Below, one piece after another: positions 1 through 6,961 of a DNA stretch of 20,155 bases. Both the position numbers and the translations under genes were made by a program. The DNA lies in IMG/VR virus record IMGVR_UViG_3300048500_000006, positions 1 through 20,155 of that record. One strand, 5' to 3'. Position 1 is the first letter of the stretch. Each line of letters starts with the position of its first letter. Origin of the DNA: a virus. The notes under the pieces are model-generated. The model was not told the origin of the DNA. It saw only the letters and a program-made list of their open reading frames with translations, and did no database searches.

Positions 1-2493
1 CCGATCGAAGTCGTTGGCAAACTCGACCTCGAAATTGCGATCCTTGTAGCCATAGCGCGGGGCGATCTTCGACAGGGGCTTGGAGAGGGCGAACGCGGCT
101 GGCTCGACCGGCTCTGCTGGGGCGGCTGGGGCGGCCGGGGCGGGGGCAGCCGGCCGCGGCTTGGCGAAGTCGAGATCCCTGCGCTCCTCTTGGGCGGCGC
201 GTTCGGCAGGCGTCAGCGGCGCGACAACTCGCGGATCCCCGGGGAAGAGCGGCTGATCTTCTGTCAGGCCGCGCCGCGCCCGTTCCGCGTCGATTTCGTC
301 GAGGATTGACGTCTGCTCGCGAGCCGCAGCGCTGCCCTCACGGAAGCCGGCGGCGCCCTCCGTGGCGGCCTGAAATTTCTCGTATCTGCGCTGCAGATCG
401 GTCGGCGGGCCCCCTGGTGGCCCCGGTGGCCCGGGCGGCTGGCCGGCGGGCGGTCCGAGCAGCTCGTCCACGTACTGTCCCATGACCGACTCGCGCTGCT
501 GCTCGGTGGCCTCCGGAGGCAGGGCGTCGAGCCGCTGCGTGAGGCCTTCGTGGAAGGCGTCCTCGCCCACCTTGGCCGTCGCCTGGAGGATGCGGCCGCC
601 AAGGTCCGCGGCGGGGGCTGCCGTGGCCCCTGCTGCGCCCGGAGCTCCTGGCGCACCAGCTGGGCCCGCCGCGGTCGGAGCGGCGCCTGGGGCGCCTGGC
701 GGCCCGGGAGGGGCGCCCGGAGCTCCCGGTGCGGCGGGCGCCGCCCCCGGGGTCCCCGGCGCTGGCGCGGCGGCGGCGACGATGGCCGCATTCTCTCGGG
801 CTTGCTGGAGGGCCGCGCCGCCGCCCGCCGCGACGCCCGGGCCGAGACTCACGGCAGCGGCCTTCACCGCCGAAGCGCCCATTTCCTCCCACTTCGCCAG
901 CTTCGGGTCGATCTCGTACAGCCGTGCGTTCTCAACCCCATCCTGATAGATTTGCTCGAGCACTTCTCCGGTCGGTTCGACCAGGGCAGCCTTTGCCCCG
1001 GCGCCGGTCGCGCTGCGCTGGGCCGCGTTCCGCGCGACCTGATTTCCGATGGCGTCACGAATCCGGGCCGACGCCGGCCCGACCATGACTTTCTCGAGGC
1101 CCCGGACGCCGATAATCGGAGCCAGAACGCCGCCCAGCATCGACGGCCACAGCGCGCGGTCGTGCGACAACCCCTCGACGAGCTGGGCGTGGGTTTTCTC
1201 AGGGGCGCGTTGCTTCGCCTCCTGATAGATCGGGTCGCGCTCCCACGCCGCTTTGGGGACTTCCTGCAACGCATGGCGGATCGAGTCGTAGGTTTCGCTG
1301 CCGAACTGCGTCCCGTAGGGGACGGACATTCCCGCGGTCTGTGCGGCGCCGAGAATCTTCGCCGCGCGCTCGCCGGTGATGACGCCAGCGCGCACCCGAT
1401 TCACGAGGATGGGAAGCGACGCGATCGCGGCTCCGGTGCCGCCGATCATGACGCCAGCGATGAGCGGGACCTGGTCGACGATCTCGAGCCCCAGCATTTC
1501 GGGGTAGTCCTTATAGAACTTCGCCTGCGCGGCGGCCCACGCACCGATGCCCTGGCCCTTCTGCGCCTGCAAGCGCTCCGCCTCGATCTTCGCGATCTCC
1601 TTCGTTCGCTCGGAGGCTTGCGTCGTCATGAAGGCGTCGCGTATTTCGGCGCTGCCCTTCTCGGTGAACAGGTAGCCGATCGAGTTGGGGTCGGCCTCGG
1701 TGTCCATCCCCATGCGCTCGGCGAGCCAGCGCATCCCGCGCCCCATGCCCACTGACCCGGAAGCGATGCGCCCCGACATTTCCTTGCCGAGCTCAATCCA
1801 CGTGCGTTGGGGTAGCTGCTCGCGCGGCACCGCCTCGTAGAGCTTGTCCTTGAACTCGCGCTGATCGGCCTTCTTCTTGTAGTACTTGTCGCCCCACGCC
1901 TCCCACTCGCGATACCAGTCGGCCTGGATCTTCTGGCGCGTTTCGACCGAGCCCGATTGATAGTCGGCCTCCGCGCGCCGCTGCTCCCACGTCTGCGTCG
2001 GGGCAACGGGCAGCGGCACGACGGCTGCGCCGGGGCGCCCGGGCGCGGCGGGCCGTGGCGCCTGCAGTTGCCCGGTCGCGCGCGCCCAGGCCGCGAGCTG
2101 ATCGTCGAGCGCAGTCGTCGCCGGCGCGCCGCCGGGCGCCACCATCGGTGCGGCGCCCGGCGCGGCTACTGCGCCTTCCGGCGCCTGCGGTGGGTATCCT
2201 TCCTGCCTGGGCTGGATTGCCTCCAGCGCCTCGCCGATCCTTCGGCTGCGCGCCTTGGCAGCGGCCTCGGCCTCCTCGAGCGAGTCGAAGCGGCCGAGCT
2301 CTGGATTGTCGCCGCGCTCCCACGCCGCGATCGCATCCTCGGTGGAGAGGCGCTGGCCGCCTACGATCGTGGGGATGTTGAAGTGCTCACCATCGGCCTC
2401 GATCGTGACGGAGAGCTCGGTTGAAACCGAGCCGTCCGCGTTCTCGAGCTGTTGGCGCTCGAGATCAATCGTCGCTTCGGTGCCGTTTGCCAT
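1..2493 (-). CDS. Giant internal virion / polyvalent protein, 3' end beyond window
   Basis: This frame is open for 831 codons from ATG at 2493 to the left edge without a stop, and I translated it codon by codon. Residues about 15-90 form a recognisable phage domain: DGSVST (20-25), PTIVGG (41-46) and LGRFDS (66-71), then an EEAEAAAKA helix. This domain occurs at the N-terminus of many phage internal or ejected proteins. Two hydrophobic stretches (about 341-364 and 452-463) could contact membrane. A Gly-Pro-Ala, collagen-like linker spans about 580-622, further PPG triplets lie near 686-694, and an Ala-Pro linker lies near 775-790. After that comes a new basic-aromatic segment (RYGYKDRNFEVEF) that resembles the start of another globular domain. 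There is no cysteine in the visible part. The start overlaps the transglycosylase stop by one base (TAATG). By position it is the counterpart of T7 gp16, minus the transglycosylase. What lies beyond residue 831 is unknown. Confidence 0.9.
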   Translation of the reverse strand, partial: MANGTEATIDLERQQLENADGSVSTELSVTIEADGEHFNIPTIVGGQRLSTEDAIAAWERGDNPELGRFDSLEEAEAAAKARSRRIGEALEAIQPRQEGYPPQAPEGAVAAPGAAPMVAPGGAPATTALDDQLAAWARATGQLQAPRPAAPGRPGAAVVPLPVAPTQTWEQRRAEADYQSGSVETRQKIQADWYREWEAWGDKYYKKKADQREFKDKLYEAVPREQLPQRTWIELGKEMSGRIASGSVGMGRGMRWLAERMGMDTEADPNSIGYLFTEKGSAEIRDAFMTTQASERTKEIAKIEAERLQAQKGQGIGAWAAAQAKFYKDYPEMLGLEIVDQVPLIAGVMIGGTGAAIASLPILVNRVRAGVITGERAAKILGAAQTAGMSVPYGTQFGSETYDSIRHALQEVPKAAWERDPIYQEAKQRAPEKTHAQLVEGLSHDRALWPSMLGGVLAPIIGVRGLEKVMVGPASARIRDAIGNQVARNAAQRSATGAGAKAALVEPTGEVLEQIYQDGVENARLYEIDPKLAKWEEMGASAVKAAAVSLGPGVAAGGGAALQQARENAAIVAAAAPAPGTPGAAPAAPGAPGAPPGPPGAPGAAPTAAGPAGAPGAPGAAGATAAPAADLGGRILQATAKVGEDAFHEGLTQRLDALPPEATEQQRESVMGQYVDELLGPPAGQPPGPPGPPGGPPTDLQRRYEKFQAATEGAAGFREGSAAAREQTSILDEIDAERARRGLTEDQPLFPGDPRVVAPLTPAERAAQEERRDLDFAKPRPAAPAPAAPAAPAEPVEPAAFALSKPLSKIAPRYGYKDRNFEVEFANDFDR
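628..756 (-). repeat. Collagen-like Gly-Ala-Pro linker in the giant protein
   Basis: Residues about 580-622 of the large internal protein are almost only Gly, Ala, Pro and Thr, with several Gly-X-Y triplets (GAPGAPPGPPGAPGA) broken by irregular spacing. Imperfect register suggests a flexible linker more than a true triple helix. A second shorter PPG run is encoded near 410-450. Confidence 0.7.
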
Positions 2494-3389
2494 TACGAGC
2501 GGTCAAGCATCTGCTCGAGCTCAGAGTCGTAGGTGGTGGGGAACGGGTCGGCCAGGTCCGCGAGCGGGCCGAACTGCGCGCGCAGATAGGCGTCCATCGG
2601 GTTCATGTGGTGGCGCACGTTGCGCGGCGAGGGCCGCGGCATGAGCTCGCCCTCGACTGGCGCCGCGCCCTCTGCCCCGCCTCCGGATTCCCCGCCTAGC
2701 GCGACTTCGGTGCCGGGCGCCGATTCCAGACCAGGCGCCGATTCGGGTGGGATCGGCGGCGCCTCTGGCGGCAGGGCAGCCGGCCCAGCGCCGGGCGCTG
2801 CCGGTGCCCCTGCGGTCGACGGCGCGGGCGGGCCGGGCACGTTCCCCGTGCGGAGATCGCGCGCGATGTCAGCCTTGGAGCGAAGGCCGAGCTTGCCTCT
2901 GACCGACCTGAGCGTTTCATCCGAAAGCACCGCCTTCATCAGCGGGTAGAGGGCGAGGGTGAACGCCGAAGGCGCGAGCATCTGCCCGTACTGGCGCATC
3001 CGAGCGAACACTTCGGGCACGTAGGCGAGCGTCTCGTCGGGGATGCGCGTGCCCCGCGGATTCTCCTCGAGCTGAGCGGCGCGCCTGGGCCCCCAATTAT
3101 AGGCGGCGAGCGCGAGGCCGAGATCGCCGAAGCGGTTGATCTGCTGCTTGAGATACGCGACCCCGCCCCTGATGTTCTGGATCGGGTCGTTCGGATTGGT
3201 CACGCCCATTTCACGCGCGGTGGCGGGAATGAGCTGCATCAGTCCGGCAGCGTCTTTCTCCGAGCGGGCCTTGCTCTGCCAGTTGCTCTCGACGTCGATC
3301 ATCGCCTTCACGAGCTGCGGCGGTACGCCCTGCCGTTGCGCCTCCGCCTCGGCGAAAGCCTCGAGCTCCTTGCGGGTCAGGTCGGCCAT
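2493..3389 (-). CDS. Lytic transglycosylase (SLT domain), virion-associated
   Basis: A 298-residue soluble lytic transglycosylase-like enzyme that should cleave peptidoglycan glycan strands, locally opening the wall during DNA entry. The SLT signatures appear in order: ES motif with probable catalytic Glu34 (MIDVESNW), GLMQL (49-53), GVAYLKQ (76-82) and AYNWG (96-100). The catalytic domain ends near residue 150. A helical segment and a Pro/Ala/Gly-rich linker (about 186-250) follow, then a C-terminal tail. It has no signal peptide and no cysteine, which fits a protein packaged in the virion, not one exported by the cell. A GGAG lies about 12 bases upstream of ATG, so the site is usable but long-spaced. 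It sits between the gp15-like gene and the giant protein. In T7 the same activity is fused to the N-terminus of gp16; here it is a separate gene. Confidence 0.95.
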   Translation of the reverse strand: MADLTRKELEAFAEAEAQRQGVPPQLVKAMIDVESNWQSKARSEKDAAGLMQLIPATAREMGVTNPNDPIQNIRGGVAYLKQQINRFGDLGLALAAYNWGPRRAAQLEENPRGTRIPDETLAYVPEVFARMRQYGQMLAPSAFTLALYPLMKAVLSDETLRSVRGKLGLRSKADIARDLRTGNVPGPPAPSTAGAPAAPGAGPAALPPEAPPIPPESAPGLESAPGTEVALGGESGGGAEGAAPVEGELMPRPSPRNVRHHMNPMDAYLRAQFGPLADLADPFPTTYDSELEQMLDRS

Positions 3390-3404
3390 GCTGGCGTTAC
3401 TCCA

Positions 3405-4745
3405 CTATGCGGCCGTGATCGGTTGCTGCGTCTCCTGCGGCGTCGGGATCAGCGCGGCGATCTGACGGCGGAGGTTCTCGTGCATCGTCTGATTGACCGT
3501 CGTGTTCCCGCCGGGCTGCTCGATGAGTTTCGCGAGCTCCGTCGCCTGCTTGCTCAGGCGCTCTATCGCCACCTGTTCGTCAGCGGTCAACTTGTCGTAG
3601 GCGTCGCTTATGTTCATCAGCTTCTTCTGCCGCCGGTTGAACTCGTCGAGATCCTGCTTCTGCTTCGGCGTGACCGCGCTGGGCGCAGGCCGCCCGATCG
3701 CGGTGCCGACGCCCTCGGCCGGGGTCTTGGGCACTTCCTTGGCTGGGCGCGCAGGAGCGGGCGCACGCGGCGCCGCCGGCACTCGCGGGGTCGTCGCGCG
3801 TGGTTGCCCGCGCGCCGGCGCAGGCTCCGCGATGCCGAGTAGGCCTGGGAGCTGGTAGCCGATCCAGTTGCGGTTGTTCGCATCGACGGAGAGGAACCCG
3901 TTCTCGATCGGCACCTTGTTCATCACGGGCTGGCCGTTCGCATCGGTGGTCTGATCCACCTTGAACAGTTGCCAGGCCACGATCTTCTGCCCCGTGGCCT
4001 TGTCGACCCCCTCGACGCGCTCGACCATGAGATTGCGGCCGTAGCGCTCCAAGTACAGGTTCATCGTGTCGGCGTCGCCAGCCTTGGCCGCTCCGGTGAG
4101 CGCGCGAAGCGCGTGCTGGTCGCGCTGCCGTTGAAGTAGGGCCTTCGTCTCAGGCGCTGTCGCCTGGTCGATCGCGCGGTCGGCGCGTTCCCACGGATCC
4201 GCCCGGGCCGCACTCGGGTCGGCGCGCAGCGCCTCCCGCTCGGCCGTCTCGCCCGCCTGTAGGAGTTGCTGCGCTTCGGTTGTCGCGCGCTGCTGCGCCT
4301 GCAAGGCCTCGTAACTCCCGGCGGCGAAACCCGCCTGGCCGGCGCGTGCTTTCTCGGCGGTAGCCTCGCCACCGATCCGGACGTCGACGCGCTCTGGCGT
4401 GTACCTCGCCTCCTGTTCGCGGAGGCGCTCGTCGACGGTGCGTTCACGGCTCTGCTCCTCCATCTGATTGCGAAGGGACTTGCCGTAGTCGATCGTGAGC
4501 TCCTTGCGCCGCTGCTCCTGGCGCATACCAGGCAGCGACTCGAGCGCGCCGATCTTCGCCTCAGTCTCCATGCCGGAGAGGCGCGCGGCGGGAAGGTTCT
4601 GCAGCTCGAGGATCTGATTGGCGAGGCGCTCGCGCCGAATCTGCTCGTCGTTCTTCTCGCGCGTCTGGCCCCTCTCGATCCCGTATTCATACCCTTTGAC
4701 AATGTCCATCGGGTTGAAGCCGTAGAGGATGCTGTCGATCGCCAT
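3405..4745 (-). CDS. Coiled-coil internal virion protein (gp15-like position)
   Basis: A 446-residue, highly charged, mostly helical protein without cysteine. Residues about 15-200 are rich in Glu, Arg, Gln and Ala with heptad-like character. About 215-310 looks like a mixed globular domain ending in a sequence around NRNWIGYQLPGLLG. A Pro/Ala/Arg-rich linker follows (about 315-355), then a helical C-terminal region. AGGAG lies 6 bases before ATG. No enzyme motif is visible. Its place between two gp14-like genes and the transglycosylase matches T7 gp15, a helical protein of the internal core that is ejected into the periplasm. The assignment rests on position and composition, not on recognised homology. 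Confidence 0.88.
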   Translation of the reverse strand: MAIDSILYGFNPMDIVKGYEYGIERGQTREKNDEQIRRERLANQILELQNLPAARLSGMETEAKIGALESLPGMRQEQRRKELTIDYGKSLRNQMEEQSRERTVDERLREQEARYTPERVDVRIGGEATAEKARAGQAGFAAGSYEALQAQQRATTEAQQLLQAGETAEREALRADPSAARADPWERADRAIDQATAPETKALLQRQRDQHALRALTGAAKAGDADTMNLYLERYGRNLMVERVEGVDKATGQKIVAWQLFKVDQTTDANGQPVMNKVPIENGFLSVDANNRNWIGYQLPGLLGIAEPAPARGQPRATTPRVPAAPRAPAPARPAKEVPKTPAEGVGTAIGRPAPSAVTPKQKQDLDEFNRRQKKLMNISDAYDKLTADEQVAIERLSKQATELAKLIEQPGGNTTVNQTMHENLRRQIAALIPTPQETQQPITAA

Positions 4746-4754
4746 GAGCGTCTC

Positions 4755-5600
4755 CTATGGTCCTTGTGGCGACAACCCGGCGCCGTACTCACCGCCGAAG
4801 GTGTTGTTGCCGGCAAGCGGTTCGTTCGGCGCGGGCGCGGGCGCGTCAGGCTGCGTCGAAGCAGGCGCGTTGCTCGCGTTGTAGGCGTCTGAGCCGGCCG
4901 TCTCGCGCTGCGCCAGCTCTGAGTCGGACATATACCCCTGCTGTGCCGCCGCAGCGACCTGCGCCCGCTCGATGCCGCCGAACACGTCGCTGGTGAACCG
5001 CTTGCCCTCCTTGGTGTTGAGGAAGCCAAGGAACTGCGACCAGCCGGCCAGCGTCTTGCCCTGCTCCGCGCCGAGCTGCGCGCCGATCGCACCGGCAATG
5101 GCGGCCGCGCCGAGCGCGTTGGAGAGCAGGTTGCGGCCCAGCCCCAGGTAGGCGTAGATATTCTCGATGCGTTTCTGATTGCGCTGAATCTCGAGGTTCT
5201 GCCCGCGCCGGTAGCCCCACTCGCTCGCGTCGATCGCGGCGGTGGCCTCGAGCGCGGCGATCACGTTGCAGTCCTGCGCCATCTTGCCGACGTGGTAGAC
5301 GTTCTGCCCGCGGTAGAGCATCTGGCGCTTGCGGCCCACCGTTCTGATGACCTCGAGCCGCTGGCGCCCGGCGATCGTTGCCGACGGCGCCACGTACACC
5401 GGGATCGCGCAGACCTCCGTGATCGCGGCGGCATCGCATTGCGCGTAGTAGGCTTTCCAGTGATCGTGGAGCGAACGCGAGACGCTCGTCGCAAGCTCGA
5501 CCGCCGCGAGCGATGCCCCGGCGGCGACTGAGCCGTTACCGCTGCTCGTCGCGCCGCCGATCGCGCCACCGATTGCTGCGCCCGCCGAGAAACAGCCCAT
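4755..5600 (-). CDS. gp14-like internal virion protein, copy B
   Basis: A 281-residue protein beginning MGC followed by a small-residue hydrophobic stretch (GAAIGGAIGGA). It is collinear with the gene directly upstream over about 210 residues: LHDHWKAYY (44-52), AAITEVCAIPVY (58-69), DCNVIAALEA (110-119), WGYRR (128-132) and EGKRF (198-202) match LHEHWKNFY, AAITEVCAVPVY, DCNFLSGVEA, FGFRR and EGKRF there. The C-terminal 70 residues differ and are Ala/Pro/Asn-rich. T7 gp14 also starts Met-Cys with a hydrophobic N-terminus and forms an outer-membrane channel on ejection, so a similar role is inferred. The upstream stop and this start are adjacent (TAGATG), with GGGGAAAGA as ribosome site. A further glycine-rich hydrophobic stretch lies near 160-176. 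Confidence 0.9.
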   Translation of the reverse strand: MGCFSAGAAIGGAIGGATSSGNGSVAAGASLAAVELATSVSRSLHDHWKAYYAQCDAAAITEVCAIPVYVAPSATIAGRQRLEVIRTVGRKRQMLYRGQNVYHVGKMAQDCNVIAALEATAAIDASEWGYRRGQNLEIQRNQKRIENIYAYLGLGRNLLSNALGAAAIAGAIGAQLGAEQGKTLAGWSQFLGFLNTKEGKRFTSDVFGGIERAQVAAAAQQGYMSDSELAQRETAGSDAYNASNAPASTQPDAPAPAPNEPLAGNNTFGGEYGAGLSPQGP

Positions 5601-6464
5601 CTATCTTTCCCCCGTGAAATTCATCGCGTAGTCGGGGAGCCCGATCCTGTTGTTGAGATTGCCGCCGTCGGACGCCATTTCGCCTTGAACGACCGGCGTG
5701 GGGGCGGGGAGCGCCAGGGGGCTGCGCGAAACACCCTGCTCCTTCGTCATGGCAAACGAGTAGTCGATCGTCGTCGCCTCGCTCGTCGCGGCGCGCCGAG
5801 TCGGGCTTTCCGGTTCCCCCTTGAACAGCCCGCGGATGCCGCCGAGCGTGTCATCGGCGAAGCGCTTGCCCTCTGGCGAGCCGAGGAAGCCGGCGAACTC
5901 GAGCCAGCCCTGCGTCGGGCTTCCAAGCCATCCCTTGAGCGCGTCGCCGAGCTTCGCCGCGAGCTGAGCGGCATCGGACGACGTCTTGAGCAGCCCACGG
6001 CCCAGCGCCAGGAACGAGCGCTTGTTCTCGAGCCGGATCTGATCGAGCTGCTCCTTCACGCCCTCCTCTCGGCGGAAACCGAAGTTCATGGCGTCCACCG
6101 TCGCCTGCGCTTCGACACCGGAGAGGAAGTTGCAATCCGCGTTGGTGACGCAGAAATGCTCCTGGCACGTCGCGATCATCAGGCGCGCCCGGCCGAAGTC
6201 GCGAAGCGCGGCGCCGGCGACGCGGGCCTGCACCGTCGCGTAGGCCGGCGCGTACACCGGCACCGCGCAGACCTCGGTGATGGCTGCAATATCGCAGGCC
6301 ATGTAAAAGTTCTTCCAATGCTCGTGGAGCTGCCGCGCGACGAGCGTTTGTAGCTCCGCCGCCTGGCGCTGGGCGTCGGAAGCCTTCTTCGCGGCGTCGT
6401 TCTTCTTCTTCGACCCGAAAAGGGAGACGGCAGCGCCGACGACCCCTAGTGCGACGCAGGCCAT
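5601..6464 (-). CDS. gp14-like internal virion protein, copy A
   Basis: A 287-residue protein beginning MACVALGVVGAAVSLFG, a short hydrophobic segment, then a Lys-rich patch (19-27). Its core is AAITEVCAVPVY (60-71), with six cysteines in all, including TCQEHFC (99-105) and ADCNF. It is a tandem paralogue of the next gene, collinear to about residue 210. The tail after 215 is unrelated and ends NFTGER. Its position after the GNAT-like gene corresponds to T7 gp14. The start at 6464 overlaps the upstream gene by 19 bases and has only a weak GGGA upstream, so coupled translation is likely. Membrane insertion is inferred from the N-terminus only. Confidence 0.9.
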   Translation of the reverse strand: MACVALGVVGAAVSLFGSKKKNDAAKKASDAQRQAAELQTLVARQLHEHWKNFYMACDIAAITEVCAVPVYAPAYATVQARVAGAALRDFGRARLMIATCQEHFCVTNADCNFLSGVEAQATVDAMNFGFRREEGVKEQLDQIRLENKRSFLALGRGLLKTSSDAAQLAAKLGDALKGWLGSPTQGWLEFAGFLGSPEGKRFADDTLGGIRGLFKGEPESPTRRAATSEATTIDYSFAMTKEQGVSRSPLALPAPTPVVQGEMASDGGNLNNRIGLPDYAMNFTGER

Positions 6465-6961
6465 AAATTCATCCCGTACATGACTTCGAGCTCCTCGAGC
6501 CCGAGATCCTGCCAGAGTTGTGCGGCCGCCGAGTCCCGCGGGGCGGACACGATCAGGGCGTGCACCCCGAGCGCCTTGAGATAGTTGATGCCGATGGTCG
6601 CGAGACGCCGAGCGTCAACGCCTTTGCGGTAGCCCCCGTTGACAGCGACCGAGATCCCGACCACCTTGCCCTGCTCCCATGTGTACGGGTTGAGCATCCA
6701 CAGCTGATAGCCGAGGAGTGTGTCGCCGCGCTTCGCCGTGAGCATGATGAGCTGACGCCGCACGAGCGCGACCGCGATGCCCTCCCAATCGGGACTGAGC
6801 TTGAACCCGAGCTGGTAGTTGTACTTGCCAATGCGCTCGGCCATGATCGGGATGATCTGCTGCCAGAGCGACACCGCGGCCTCGAGATCGGCCGGGTCCT
6901 CGATCTGGTAGGTCACATCCGCCTCGACGAAGGCGACTGCGACTGCGCTATCCGTTGACAC
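6446..6961 (-). CDS. GNAT-fold-like protein (gp13 position)
   Basis: A 171-residue protein whose C-terminal half looks like the GNAT acetyltransferase core: strand VVGISVAVN (100-108), YRKGVDARRL (111-120) where acetyl-CoA binding is expected, helix to LKALGV (128-133), a strand, then DSAAAQLWQDLGLEELEVMYG (the beta4-alpha4 pattern). The usual R/Q-x-x-G-x-G/A loop reads RKGVDA, so the pyrophosphate loop is degenerate and activity is doubtful. No cysteine is present. The start is GTG: CAC at 6959-6961 has GGAGG six bases upstream, and no ATG fits better. The gene overlaps both neighbours. It lies between the propeller tail protein and gp14-like genes, the place of T7 gp13. A structural or assembly role is as likely as catalysis. 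Confidence 0.87.
   Translation of the reverse strand: MSTDSAVAVAFVEADVTYQIEDPADLEAAVSLWQQIIPIMAERIGKYNYQLGFKLSPDWEGIAVALVRRQLIMLTAKRGDTLLGYQLWMLNPYTWEQGKVVGISVAVNGGYRKGVDARRLATIGINYLKALGVHALIVSAPRDSAAAQLWQDLGLEELEVMYGMNLWPASH

Noticed and set aside
482-1755. Plus-strand frames of 154 and 401 codons
   Set aside because: They are antisense to the giant internal protein, whose frame is open for 831 codons and has a recognised N-terminal domain. The plus-strand Gly-Ala-Pro product only mirrors its collagen-like linker.
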